DNA of 52,968 nt, from NCBI GenBank assembly GCA_904419945.1, contig CAJFTM010000005.1, forward strand, positions 1 to 52,968. Reading direction: 5' to 3'. Below the pieces are notes generated by a model that worked only from the letters and a program-made list of their open reading frames with translations, did not search any database and was not told where the DNA came from. Below, piece by piece: positions 16,781-28,640 of this stretch (position 1 is the stretch's first letter; every line of letters starts with the position of its first letter). A program made the translations under genes and the position numbers. The stretch is from an uncultured Clostridia bacterium. GTDB lineage: Bacteria; Bacillota; Clostridia; Christensenellales; Borkfalkiaceae.

Positions 16781-16813
16781 TTTACGTTCAATGATGATCT
16801 TTCGGCTGTGCCG

Positions 16814-17518
16814 TCAGTCATTATGCGGTTCTTCGTCCGTTTCGGTTTCATTCGCTGCGGATTCAGCCTGTTCGGATTCAGCCTGTTCGGGTTCAGCCTG
16901 CGCCGCCTGAGAGGCGTTCATTGCTTCGCGCGCCGCATATTCCTGCGCGAGCAGGTCCTGATAGAATTCAGCGCGTGCCGTCTGCATATAGGGCATGATC
17001 CAAAAGAGCAGGATGCCGAAAGTCAGGATGCTCAGGAGGATCCAGCCGATGAAGCTGAAATCCAGGCAGAACAATCTCCACTTATTGCCGCGCATCATCT
17101 CGATGGAGCGCTTGCGCGCCTCGTTGGCGGGAATGTTCGGGTCATCCGCGAGGATGAACCAGCTCATGGAATAGGCGTACGACATGATGATGCCGGGGAT
17201 AAAGAACAGCAGCGTCCATAAAAAGGTAAAGATCCAAATCAGGAGACTGAGTGCCAGTGCGGACGCATAGTTGCGGAATCCGTCAAACAGCTGCTCGATG
17301 CGGGGCGCAACGCCGCGCGCCGTCGTCAGTACCAAGACCGCGAGCCCCAATAAAAAGGCGCCGCCCAGCAAGATCGCTGCCAGCCCGCCGACAAAGAAGA
17401 TCGCAAGCGCGGCGCATGCACCTATGATCAGCGAATAGATCAGCGTGCACAGTGCCATCGTGCCCCAGTTGCCGTGCAGGTGGGTCCATGCCAAACGGCG
17501 AAAATCTCTTGCTCTCAT
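16814..17518 (-). CDS. DUF975 family membrane protein
   Basis: A 234-residue integral membrane protein with about five hydrophobic segments. The DUF975 hallmark lies in the C-terminal half: a helix with EARKRSIEMMRGNKWRLF, then FSFIGWILLSILTFGI, then a PYMQTARAEFY-like end. It has an acidic, repetitive cytoplasmic tail with three AEPEQAES-like units in its last 30 residues. The family's function is not known. The ATG at 17518 has only a weak ribosome site. The tail repeats are imperfect and might be variable between strains. Confidence 0.88.
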   Translation of the reverse strand: MRARDFRRLAWTHLHGNWGTMALCTLIYSLIIGACAALAIFFVGGLAAILLGGAFLLGLAVLVLTTARGVAPRIEQLFDGFRNYASALALSLLIWIFTFLWTLLFFIPGIIMSYAYSMSWFILADDPNIPANEARKRSIEMMRGNKWRLFCLDFSFIGWILLSILTFGILLFWIMPYMQTARAEFYQDLLAQEYAAREAMNASQAAQAEPEQAESEQAESAANETETDEEPHND

Positions 17519-17582
17519 GCTTTCATATCTCTCCTACGTTATAAAATTTTCGGTTACAGGAAGGATCGCCCTGACCGTATCT

Positions 17583-17614
17583 ATATTATAATTCGTCCAT
17601 ATTATAATTCGTCC
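17583..17614. repeat. Tandem 16-base repeat containing TATAAT boxes
   Basis: Two perfect adjacent copies (17583-17598 and 17599-17614), each with an ATTATAAT core that reads as a -10 box on both strands. They lie 65-97 bases upstream of the DUF975 start and may duplicate its promoter. Confidence 0.8.
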
Positions 17615-17702
17615 ATGGAGGATATGTCAAGTATGCGTGCAATTTTGTCAGATATTTTTCATCGAAAGGGTTCTGCATCCGCGCATGCCGGAACAGGGAG
17701 GA

Positions 17703-17754
17703 GGCAGTCATATAAATACAAAACAGGGATGGCGGCAGTCATATAAATACAAAA
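17703..17754. repeat. Direct repeat of 21 bases
   Basis: Copies at 17703-17723 and 17734-17754, with a 31-base period and a run of A at the end. They lie in the gap between the DUF975 and nifJ genes. Confidence 0.85.
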
Positions 17755-17776
17755 GGGGCGCCCGTGCGGGCGCCCC
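17755..17776 (-). terminator. Terminator of nifJ
   Basis: A perfect 9-base stem GGGGCGCCC with its complement and a 4-base loop. On the minus strand it is followed by TTTTGTATTTA. Confidence 0.85.
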
Positions 17777-17809
17777 TCTCATCTTTTGTATCGCAAGGGA
17801 GATTACTGA

Positions 17810-21358
<3,549 letters not shown>

Positions 21359-21416
21359 TCAGTCTGTAGTTTCGGAATGCGCAGCGGCGTTTGCCCGCCG
21401 CGCGCTTCCATTCCAT

Positions 21417-21445
21417 ATTATAAAGGTTTTGCGGCAAATAGTCAA
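21417..21445 (-). promoter_or_regulatory. Promoter of nifJ
   Basis: On the minus strand, TTGACT (21440-21445), a 17-base spacer and TATAAT (21417-21422). The leader is about 80 bases. Confidence 0.8.
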
Positions 21446-21516
21446 TTGTAATCGGTGAAAAATGTCAAAGAATTATCATAGAGGGGTGAAATTCGTCTCC
21501 GTCTGCCCCGAAATCG

Positions 21517-21545
21517 TTGTTAAATCTTGCGCGATTTGCTATAAT
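21517..21545 (+). promoter_or_regulatory. Promoter of the ecf operon, abutting the start codon
   Basis: TTGTTA (21517-21522), a 17-base spacer and TATAAT (21540-21545). The ecfA1 ATG at 21556 is only 10 bases after the -10 box, so the mRNA should have almost no 5' leader. Confidence 0.75.
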
Positions 21546-21555
21546 ATTGGATACT

Positions 21556-22392
21556 ATGGAAGCGGTTCGTTTTGACAACGTCAAATATTCTTACCGGGAG
21601 GAGGACGAGTCCTTTGCCGTCAACGGGGTGACCCTTTCGATCGAAGAGGGCGAGTTCGTCGCCGTTCTCGGCAGAAACGGCAGCGGCAAGTCTACGCTTG
21701 CCAAGCTGATCAACGTCCTTCTCACCCCGACGGAGGGGAGCGTGCAGGTGTTCGGCATGGATACCCGCGAAGAAAAACTCACCTTCGATATCCGCAAAAA
21801 TACCGGCATGGTCTTCCAGAACCCGGACAACCAGACGGTCGCCTCCGTCGTCGAGGACGACGTCGCCTTCGGGCCGGAAAATCTCGGCGTTCCGCGCGAG
21901 GAGATCGGCCGGCGCATCGATTTTGCGCTGGATGCCGTCGGCATGCAGTCCTTCCGTGCGGCTACGCCTTCCCGCCTCTCGGGCGGGCAGAAGCAGCGCA
22001 TCGCCATCGCTGGCGTGCTCGCCATCCTGCCCAAGATCATGATTCTCGACGAGTCCACGGCCATGCTCGATCCGCAGGGCCGGCGCGAGGTGATGGAGGT
22101 CATCCGCCGCCTCAACAAAGAGCAGGGCATGACGGTCATCCTCATCACGCATTTTATGGATGAGGCGCTGCAGGCGGACCGCGCCGTCGTCATGCACCGC
22201 GGCGAAGTGGTCATGGACGGCAAGCCGGAGGAGATCTTCGCCCGCAGCGAAGAATTGGAAACATATAACCTCACGCTGCCCCGTGCGGCGTACATCTGTA
22301 AAAAACTGCGTGCGGCGGGCATGCCCGTCGGCGAGGCGTTTACGGCGGAAGAACTTGCGGAGGAGATATGCAGATCGTTGCAAAGGGCCTGA
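21556..22392 (+). CDS. ecfA1: ECF transporter ATPase EcfA1
   Basis: A 278-residue ABC ATPase of the energy-coupling factor module, which powers several vitamin-binding S components. Walker A is GRNGSGKS (39-46), the Q-loop is in FQNPDNQ, the signature is LSGGQKQR, and Walker B is IMILDESTAMLD. The FQNPDNQ form and the C-terminal extension after ILITHFM-EA are typical of EcfA1. There is no ribosome site before the ATG, and the promoter -10 box is 10 bases upstream, which indicates leaderless translation. It overlaps ecfA2 by 25 bases. Confidence 0.95.
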   Translation: MEAVRFDNVKYSYREEDESFAVNGVTLSIEEGEFVAVLGRNGSGKSTLAKLINVLLTPTEGSVQVFGMDTREEKLTFDIRKNTGMVFQNPDNQTVASVVEDDVAFGPENLGVPREEIGRRIDFALDAVGMQSFRAATPSRLSGGQKQRIAIAGVLAILPKIMILDESTAMLDPQGRREVMEVIRRLNKEQGMTVILITHFMDEALQADRAVVMHRGEVVMDGKPEEIFARSEELETYNLTLPRAAYICKKLRAAGMPVGEAFTAEELAEEICRSLQRA

Positions 22393-23246
22393 CCTATACG
22401 TACGACGCCAAGTCCCCCTTCGCCTCGCAGGCGCTGCGGGGGGTCGACCTCACCATCGAGGAGGGAGAATTTTTCGGCATCATCGGGCATACGGGCAGCG
22501 GCAAGTCCACCTTTGTCCAGCACCTCAACGCCCTCATCCGCCTCACGGGCGGGTCGCTCACGGTGGGGGAGTTTGACCTCGCGAGCAAAAAATGCGACCT
22601 GCGCGCCCTGCGCAGCAAGGTGGGCATGGTCTTTCAGTACCCGGAGTATCAGCTGTTTGCCGAAACGGTGGAAAAGGACGTCGCCTTCGGGCTGAAAAAT
22701 TTTCACAGGGAACTTACGGAAGAGGAGCGCGCCGCCGCCGTGCGCGAGGCGCTCGAAACGGTGGGGCTGGACTTTGAAGCGGTCCGCGAACAGTCCCCCT
22801 TCGAGCTTTCCGGCGGGCAGAAGCGGCGCGTCGCCATCGCGGGCGTCATCGTGACCAAGCCGGAGGTGCTCATCCTCGACGAGCCCGCCGCGGGGCTGGA
22901 TCCGCTGGGCAAAAAGGAGCTGATGGACCTGCTGCACGCCATCCACGGCAGCTGGTGCAGGACGGTGGTCATCGTCTCGCACGACATGGACGAGGTCGCC
23001 GAAAACTGTACCCGCGCCGCCGTATTCGAAGGGGGCCGGGTTGTGATGTGCGGCGCCCCGGCCGAGCTGTTCCGCCGCGCGGACCAACTGATCGAAATGG
23101 GGCTGGACGTGCCGACCACGGCGCACTGTGCCCGCATCCTGCGCAGCCGCGGCATCGATGTGGAGAGCGACTTTACCTGCGACGATTTTGCCGAAAAAGT
23201 GCTCGAGCTCTGGCGCGCAAAAGGGGGTGCCGGCCGTGCTCAATGA
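22368..23246 (+). CDS. ecfA2: ECF transporter ATPase EcfA2
   Basis: A 292-residue partner of EcfA1. The two form the heterodimeric motor. Walker A is GHTGSGKS, the Q-loop FQYPEYQLF is the classic EcfA2 signature, the ABC signature is LSGGQKRR, and Walker B is VLILDEPAAGLD. The last 45 residues (after the ELF-R segment) form the C-terminal domain that contacts EcfA1. The ATG at 22368 has GGAGGAG upstream within the coding end of ecfA1, so the two are translationally coupled. The end overlaps the start region of ecfT. Confidence 0.95.
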   Translation: MQIVAKGLTYTYDAKSPFASQALRGVDLTIEEGEFFGIIGHTGSGKSTFVQHLNALIRLTGGSLTVGEFDLASKKCDLRALRSKVGMVFQYPEYQLFAETVEKDVAFGLKNFHRELTEEERAAAVREALETVGLDFEAVREQSPFELSGGQKRRVAIAGVIVTKPEVLILDEPAAGLDPLGKKELMDLLHAIHGSWCRTVVIVSHDMDEVAENCTRAAVFEGGRVVMCGAPAELFRRADQLIEMGLDVPTTAHCARILRSRGIDVESDFTCDDFAEKVLELWRAKGGAGRAQ

Positions 23247-24084
23247 CGTCACCTTCGGGCAGTATTATCCCGTCCGCTCCTTTGTCCACAATATGGACCC
23301 GCGCGCCAAGATCGTCTTTGTCATCGCCTATATCGTGGCGATCTTCCTCGCGGACAACTTTTTCGGGCTCGCCGCGGTGACCCTCTTTTTGCTCGTCGCC
23401 GTCTTTCTCTCCCGCGTTCCCCTCGGCAGAGTGCTGCGCTCGGTGAAAATGATCCTCTTTTTGGTCATCTTTACCGCCGTTCTCAACCTGTTCTTTTATA
23501 CGGGCGAGAGCGCGTACGAGCCGCTCCTGCAGTGGTGGATCGTTTCGGTCACGTGGGAATCCATCGTCAATACGATCTTCCTCGCCGTGCGCCTGTTCCT
23601 GCTCGTGCTGGGCACATCCCTCTTGACCCTGACGACGACGCCCGTCTCGCTGACGGACGGCATCGAAAGCCTCCTGAAGCCGCTCACCTTCATCAAGGTG
23701 CCGGTGCACGAACTCGCGCTCATCATGAGCATCGCGCTGCGCTTTATCCCCATCCTCATCGACGAGACCAACCGCATCATCTCCGCGCAGAAGGCGCGCG
23801 GCGCCGATTTCGATACGGGCGGGCTGATCAAGCGCGCCAAGGCGATGATCCCCGTCCTCATCCCGCTGCTCGTCTCCGCCTTCCGCCGCGCGGAAGAGCT
23901 GGGCGACGCGATGGATGCGCGCTGCTACCGCGGCGCCAAAGGGCGCACGAAATATAAAAAACTCACTTTTTCCTGGCGGGATCTGCTCGGCCTGCTCTAC
24001 TTTGGCGTGCTGATCGCGGGCGTCGTGCTGCTCAATGTCTATCTGGGCAGTCGCTTCGCCTTTCTCGCATGGATCTTCGGATGA
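23236..24084 (+). CDS. ecfT: ECF transporter transmembrane subunit EcfT
   Basis: A 282-residue membrane subunit that couples the ATPases to interchangeable S components. It has about five transmembrane segments and two coupling helices marked by QKARGAD and MDARCYRG, the two Ala-Arg-Gly-type motifs of EcfT. The likely start is the GTG at 23236, eight bases after GGGGG. Another GTG at 23227 is possible. No ATG fits. It overlaps the end of ecfA2 by 11 bases. No S component is in this operon, which is the arrangement of a shared (group II) module. A likely client S component is encoded at 40840. Confidence 0.93.
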   Translation: MLNDVTFGQYYPVRSFVHNMDPRAKIVFVIAYIVAIFLADNFFGLAAVTLFLLVAVFLSRVPLGRVLRSVKMILFLVIFTAVLNLFFYTGESAYEPLLQWWIVSVTWESIVNTIFLAVRLFLLVLGTSLLTLTTTPVSLTDGIESLLKPLTFIKVPVHELALIMSIALRFIPILIDETNRIISAQKARGADFDTGGLIKRAKAMIPVLIPLLVSAFRRAEELGDAMDARCYRGAKGRTKYKKLTFSWRDLLGLLYFGVLIAGVVLLNVYLGSRFAFLAWIFG

Positions 24085-24095
24085 GGAGGCCTTCC

Positions 24096-24890
24096 ATGAA
24101 CGCAGCTCTCCTCGTCTCCTATGACGGCACAGCCCTCAGCGGCTGGCAGATCCAAAAGAAGGGCCGCACCGTGCAGGGCGAGCTGGAAAGCGCCATCGGG
24201 CGCGCGTTCGGTGCCGCATCCCGCGTGACGGGCAGCGGACGCACGGATGCCGGCGTGCATGCGGCGGGGCAGGTATGCAACTTTGCCCTCGCGGACGAGA
24301 TCCAAATTGCGCCCGAGCGCATTGCCGACGCGCTCAACACCTTTCTGCCGCCCGACATCCGCGTGCTTGCCAGCGCGCGCGCGCCCGAAGACTTTGATGC
24401 CTGCCGCTCCGCGAAAAAGAAGACGTATCGGTATACCGTCTACTTTTCGCGGCGGGAGCATCCGCTGCTCGCGCGGTACGCGGCGCGTTTCGGCGGACAG
24501 CCGGACCTCGCGCGCATGCGCGAATGTGCCGATCGGCTGGAAGGGGAGCACGACTTTGCGGCGTTCTCTGCGGCGGGCTCTTCCGCCAAGACGACGGTGC
24601 GCACGGTTCATTCGATCGATCTCGTTCCGTGGGCGGATGAGATCGGCGAAATGGTCTGCGGAATGCACTTCGATGTGTGCGGCAACGGCTTTTTATATAA
24701 CATGGTGCGCATCATGGCGGGCGCGCTGCTCGACGTGGGTACGGGGAAGCTCCCTCTCTCCGCCGTCGAAGAGGCGCTCTCTGCGGGCAGGCGCGATCTC
24801 CTCGGCAAGACGATGCCCGCTTGCGGGCTGACCCTGCGCTCCGTCGGCTACCGGTTCGACCTGTTCGGCGGAGGCAAAATTACGGAGTAA
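24096..24890 (+). CDS. truA: tRNA pseudouridine synthase A
   Basis: A 264-residue enzyme that converts uridines 38-40 of the tRNA anticodon arm to pseudouridine. The catalytic aspartate is Asp51 in SGRTDAGVHA. The usual SYDGT-SGWQIQ start, the RTV-GELE segment and the C-terminal FLYNMVRIMAG are present. The start at 24096 follows GAGGAGGC, just 11 bases after ecfT. The ecfA1-ecfA2-ecfT-truA order is widely conserved in Firmicutes, so this is a typical cluster. Confidence 0.97.
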   Translation: MNAALLVSYDGTALSGWQIQKKGRTVQGELESAIGRAFGAASRVTGSGRTDAGVHAAGQVCNFALADEIQIAPERIADALNTFLPPDIRVLASARAPEDFDACRSAKKKTYRYTVYFSRREHPLLARYAARFGGQPDLARMRECADRLEGEHDFAAFSAAGSSAKTTVRTVHSIDLVPWADEIGEMVCGMHFDVCGNGFLYNMVRIMAGALLDVGTGKLPLSAVEEALSAGRRDLLGKTMPACGLTLRSVGYRFDLFGGGKITE

Positions 24891-24894
24891 GTTT

Positions 24895-25845
24895 ATGGAA
24901 TTTTTTGAGGTTTTTTCGGCAATCGTCAATTCGTTCTGCTTTCCGAGCGTCGAGTTCTATTTCGGTGTTCAGCCGCTCAGCCCCTATATCGCCCTCGCGA
25001 TCGCGGGCGGCATCTATGTCCTGCTGTATATTTTCCGCGCGATCGGCCTGTTTACGATGGCAAAAAAGCAGGGCAAGAACGGGCTGCTCTGGTGCGCATT
25101 CGTTCCGTTTGCGAGCACCTTTCTGATGGGGGAACTGGCGGGAGATTTGAAACTCGGCAAGTCGCGGGTCAAACACATCGGGCTGTATGTGATGCTGGGC
25201 GAGATCGTCTACAGCGCGCTGACGGCGGTGGTATGCGCCATCTTGATCCGTGCGCTGCTCGGCATCGAAGGTTCCATCGTGTTCGAGCCGAATGCGGATA
25301 CAGGCATCCCCGTCAATACCTTTAACGGCTCGGATGGCTTGATCACGCTGTACAATACGTTCAGCATCCTTTCGACGGTTTTTCAATACCTTCTGATCGT
25401 ACTGCTCGTATTCCTGTACATCGCGTTCTTCCGCCGCTATTCGCCCCTCTCTTATGTGTGGATGGTCATTGTCTGCGCGTTGCTGCCCGTCGTCACTCCT
25501 TTCCTGATCTTTGCTTACCGCAACCGCGTTCCCGTCGATTACGATCGGTTCGTGCAGGAGCGGATCGAGAGGATGCGCCGCGCCCGTCAGGCACAATACG
25601 GCCCGTATGGGCCTTACGGCCAACAAGGGCCCTATGGACAGCAAGGCCCTTATGGACAGCAGGGGCCTTACGGTCAGCAGGGGCCGAATGATCAGGGAGG
25701 GCCGAATGGTCAAAGCGGACAGGGGAATGCACGCCCGCCGGAAGATCCGTTCGGCGAGTTCTCCTCCGGCAAAGGCGGAAATTCCGGCGACGATCCCTTC
25801 GGCGAATTTTCCGATCCGAATCAAAAGGACGGCGGCGCGCACTGA
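24895..25845 (+). CDS. Membrane protein with GPYGQQ-repeat tail
   Basis: This 316-residue protein starts four bases after truA. It has about four membrane segments in residues 25-215, with a hydrophilic KKQGKNGLLW segment between the first two. This is followed by a cytoplasmic RERIERMRRARQAQ-like basic stretch and a low-complexity tail. The tail has four exact GPYGQQ hexapeptides (residues 239-262, bases 25609-25680) then Asn/Gln/Gly-rich residues and two DPFGEF motifs. Tails of this kind are common on clostridial membrane proteins and often interact with partners or form condensates. That is inference. The function is unknown. Confidence 0.8.
   Translation: MEFFEVFSAIVNSFCFPSVEFYFGVQPLSPYIALAIAGGIYVLLYIFRAIGLFTMAKKQGKNGLLWCAFVPFASTFLMGELAGDLKLGKSRVKHIGLYVMLGEIVYSALTAVVCAILIRALLGIEGSIVFEPNADTGIPVNTFNGSDGLITLYNTFSILSTVFQYLLIVLLVFLYIAFFRRYSPLSYVWMVIVCALLPVVTPFLIFAYRNRVPVDYDRFVQERIERMRRARQAQYGPYGPYGQQGPYGQQGPYGQQGPYGQQGPNDQGGPNGQSGQGNARPPEDPFGEFSSGKGGNSGDDPFGEFSDPNQKDGGAH
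25609..25680. repeat. Four 18-base tandem units encoding GPYGQQ
   Basis: Four in-frame units of 18 bases. The copies differ at third codon positions (for example CCT and CCC, TAC and TAT), so they are not recent exact duplications; selection appears to keep the peptide. Confidence 0.85.
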
Positions 25846-25860
25846 GCGCGCCGCTTTTTG
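25832..25860 (+). terminator. Terminator of the ecf-truA operon
   Basis: A 9-base stem (25832-25840 with 25846-25854) with TTTTT after it. The stop codon is in the loop. From 25861 to 26120 nothing further can be assigned, apart from the mnmE promoter that follows. Confidence 0.85.
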
Positions 25861-26124
25861 TATCCTGAAATCCGCGGCGCGTCCGCGGGGTCAAAAGAGG
25901 CTTTGCCTCTGAGTCTAAAAAGAACTCCATCGTGTAAAATAAGAACGGACCTGCCGGGCAGAAAAGGGACACGCCTTGGCGGATATAAAAGGAAAGGCTC
26001 ATCGAAATTTTTCCGAAGTTGTTCGGTTCGCAGAGCCGGTATATAATCAGGAAAGAGAACGCTGATTATGCCGGGTGCCCGTTTGCCGGGGCGCTCCCTT
26101 TTTCGCTCCGAGAGTTCGCCCGAT

Positions 26125-26153
26125 TTGACAAATTTTTCGCCGTATGGTATAAT
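26125..26153 (+). promoter_or_regulatory. Consensus promoter of mnmE
   Basis: TTGACA (26125-26130), a 17-base spacer and TATAAT (26148-26153): a perfect consensus. The leader is about 17 bases. Confidence 0.9.
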
Positions 26154-26176
26154 CGGCGCGAGAGGTAGTATCCGAA

Positions 26177-27520
26177 ATGAAGAGCGAAACGATTGCCGCC
26201 GTCGCCACGCCGCCCGGCAAGGGAGGCATTGCGGTCGTGCGGCTGAGCGGGGACAGCCCGCTTTCCGTCGCAGAAAAAATGTTCCGCCCCGCCGGCAAGG
26301 TGGCCGTCAAAGACTTTGAGCCGTACCGCATGGTCCCCGGCGAGATCGACGGCGGCACCTTCCGCGACTACGGCCTGTGCGTCTATTTCAAGGCGCCGCA
26401 CAGCTTTACGGGCGAGGACATCGTCGAATTTCACTGTCACGGCGGCACGAGCATCGCGCGCGGCATTCTGCGCCGCGCCATCGATCTGGGCTGTCGCCTC
26501 GCCGAGCGGGGCGAGTTCACCAAGCGCGCCTTTCTCAACGGCAAGCTCTCCCTCGCCTCCGCCGAAGGTATGGCGGACATGATCAACGGCGAGTCGGAGG
26601 CGGAAGTGCGCGCGGGGTACCTGCTCTATACCGAACATCTCACCGCGGCCGTCCGTGCGCGGCAGGAGGAACTGACCGAGCTTCTCGCCGGTATCGATGC
26701 GGATATCGACTTCCCCGAAGAGGATATCGAGCATACAGACCTCGCCGACGCGGGCGAACGCATCGGCGCCATCGAGTCGGCGCTCTCTTCCCTCACGGCG
26801 CAGTACCGCACCGGCAAAAAGATCAAGCAGGGAGTGAACGTCGTGCTGGCGGGCAGGCCGAACACGGGCAAGAGCTCTCTCCTGAACGCCCTGCTCGGCC
26901 AGGAAAAGGCGATCGTCTCCGCCGTCGCGGGCACCACGCGCGACGCAGTGGAGGGGACGCTCGAGATCGACGGCGTCCGATTTAATCTTTATGATACTGC
27001 CGGCATCCGCAGCTGTGCGGATGAAGTGGAAAACTTCGGTATCGCCCGCGCCCGCACCCTCGCGGAAGGGGCGGACCTCGTCCTGTTCGTGCTCGATTCA
27101 TCCGAGCCGCTCTCGGAAGAGGACGCCGCCGTTTGGAACTCTCTGGAGGGGAAAAAGCGGCTGGTCGTATACAACAAGACGGATCTCGGCGCGGACGCCG
27201 CGCTCGATCCTCCCGCAGATATCCGCGTCTCCGCCAAGACGGGCGAAAATATCCCCGCCCTGCGAGAGAAAATGCTGGAGCTGAGCCTGGGCGGCTATTC
27301 CGCCGACGCGCAGTTCGTCATCGAGGAGCGCCACTATGCCGCTCTTCTGCGCGCCCTCGAAGAGGTGCGCCGCGCGCGCGAGCTGTGCGGCAGCGTCCCG
27401 CTCGACTTGCTGGGCGTCCATCTCAAAGCGGCATGGGAGGCGTTGGGTGAGATCACGGGCGAGACGGCGAACGAGCGCATTTTGGACGAGATCTTTGCCA
27501 AATTCTGCGTGGGCAAATAA
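26177..27520 (+). CDS. mnmE: tRNA modification GTPase MnmE
   Basis: A 447-residue GTPase which, with MnmG, adds a carboxymethylaminomethyl group to the wobble uridine (position 34) of some tRNAs. It has the N-terminal folate-binding domain (TIAAVATPPGKGGIAVVRLSG), a helical domain, and the G domain with GRPNTGKSS (G1), GTTRD (G2), DTAGIR (G3) and NKTD (G4). It ends in CVGK, the conserved C-terminal Cys-(Ile/Val)-Gly-Lys. The ATG at 26177 is 23 bases after the -10 box. mnmG is not in the window. Confidence 0.97.
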   Translation: MKSETIAAVATPPGKGGIAVVRLSGDSPLSVAEKMFRPAGKVAVKDFEPYRMVPGEIDGGTFRDYGLCVYFKAPHSFTGEDIVEFHCHGGTSIARGILRRAIDLGCRLAERGEFTKRAFLNGKLSLASAEGMADMINGESEAEVRAGYLLYTEHLTAAVRARQEELTELLAGIDADIDFPEEDIEHTDLADAGERIGAIESALSSLTAQYRTGKKIKQGVNVVLAGRPNTGKSSLLNALLGQEKAIVSAVAGTTRDAVEGTLEIDGVRFNLYDTAGIRSCADEVENFGIARARTLAEGADLVLFVLDSSEPLSEEDAAVWNSLEGKKRLVVYNKTDLGADAALDPPADIRVSAKTGENIPALREKMLELSLGGYSADAQFVIEERHYAALLRALEEVRRARELCGSVPLDLLGVHLKAAWEALGEITGETANERILDEIFAKFCVGK

Positions 27521-27577
27521 TTTGGCTCCGCATTGGTTGCGCCGGGAGCCGGAACAAACGAAAAAGGAGAGACAACG

Positions 27578-28468
27578 ATGGTCAATTTAGAGCTGTACAG
27601 GGTCTTTTATACAGTCGCCAAGTGCGGCAGCCTCACGCGCGCCGCAGACGAGCTCTTTATCAGTCAGCCCGCCGTCTCGCAGGCGATCAAACAGCTGGAA
27701 GGGCAGTTGGGCTGTTCCCTCTTCAACCGCACCCACCGCGGCATGGAGCTTTCCGAACAGGGCGGCAAGCAGATCTTTGACATCGTCGAAAAGGCGCTGG
27801 GCGAGCTGGATACGGCAGAAAATAAACTCAAAGAGATCAATACCACCGCCACGGGCACCATCCGCATCAGCGCATCGGATACCATCTTTTCTTACGTGCT
27901 CATCGATAAGATCGCAAAATATCACGAAAAGTATCCGGACGTGCGCCTCAACCTCATCAACTGTATCACGACGGAGACGCTCGAACTTTTGAAAAACAAC
28001 AAGTGCGACATCGCTTTCCTCAATCTTCCCGTGGATGATAAGGATTTTGTCCTTTCCAGCGTCGTGATGCCCCTGCACGATACCTTTGTCGCCAATGAAA
28101 GTTATAAGACGCTCGCCGAAAGTGTTCAGCCCCTAAAATCCATGCACGATTACCCTTTGCTTATGCTGGATGCGAACACAGTCACCCGCAAGGCGATCAT
28201 CAGCTTTTCGCACTCGATCGGCGTGCATCTGCATCCGGAGATCGAATGCGGCAGCCTCGAACTGATGGTGCAGCTCGCCAAAAACGGGGTCGGCATCGCC
28301 TGTGTCCCCCGCGAATATGTCCGCCGCGAGTTAAAGGAGGGGACTCTCTTCGAGATCCGTACGGAACCCTCTCTCCCCGCGCGTTCGGTCGGCATTGCAT
28401 TCCCCAAAAATCAGACGCCGTCCTTCGCCGTCCGCGAATTTTTCAAGATGTTTGACGAGGAAAACTGA
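27578..28468 (+). CDS. LysR-family transcriptional regulator
   Basis: The protein has 296 residues. An N-terminal winged HTH (residues about 1-60: NLELYRVFYTVAKCGSLTRAADELFISQPAVSQ) is followed by a linker helix and a two-lobed effector domain. The linker helix and hinge are intact (TATGTIRISASDTIF). The target genes are unknown. The start at 27578 follows AAGGAGA. It is 57 bases after mnmE, with which it may be cotranscribed. It is not divergent from any neighbour, so the usual LysR target geometry is absent. Confidence 0.92.
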   Translation: MVNLELYRVFYTVAKCGSLTRAADELFISQPAVSQAIKQLEGQLGCSLFNRTHRGMELSEQGGKQIFDIVEKALGELDTAENKLKEINTTATGTIRISASDTIFSYVLIDKIAKYHEKYPDVRLNLINCITTETLELLKNNKCDIAFLNLPVDDKDFVLSSVVMPLHDTFVANESYKTLAESVQPLKSMHDYPLLMLDANTVTRKAIISFSHSIGVHLHPEIECGSLELMVQLAKNGVGIACVPREYVRRELKEGTLFEIRTEPSLPARSVGIAFPKNQTPSFAVREFFKMFDEEN

Positions 28469-28532
28469 CCGTTCCGCGCGGCGCAATGGCGTCTGCGGCT
28501 GAGGATCATCTGCTTACGTCTGTTTTCATGTC

Positions 28533-28562
28533 GGGCGCACCTTCGGGTGCGCCCTTTTCTTT
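28533..28562 (+). terminator. Terminator after the LysR gene
   Basis: A perfect 9-base stem around a TTCG tetraloop (28533-28541 with 28546-28554) then TTTTCTTT. Confidence 0.9.
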
Positions 28563-28583
28563 GCGAGAAAGTGGAGCGCCCCG

Positions 28584-28613
28584 CGGATAAAAGGGGATGC
28601 TTGCGGCACACTA
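28584..28613 (+). promoter_or_regulatory. Candidate sigma-G (forespore) promoter of spoVAD
   Basis: CGGATA (28584-28589), a 17-base gap and CACACTA (28607-28613) resemble the forespore consensus (GxATA and CATxxTA). It ends 27 bases before the spoVAD ATG. No sigma-A promoter was found here. The match is partial. Confidence 0.45.
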
Positions 28614-28640
28614 TTTTGTGAAAGCGCGGGAGGGCAATGT

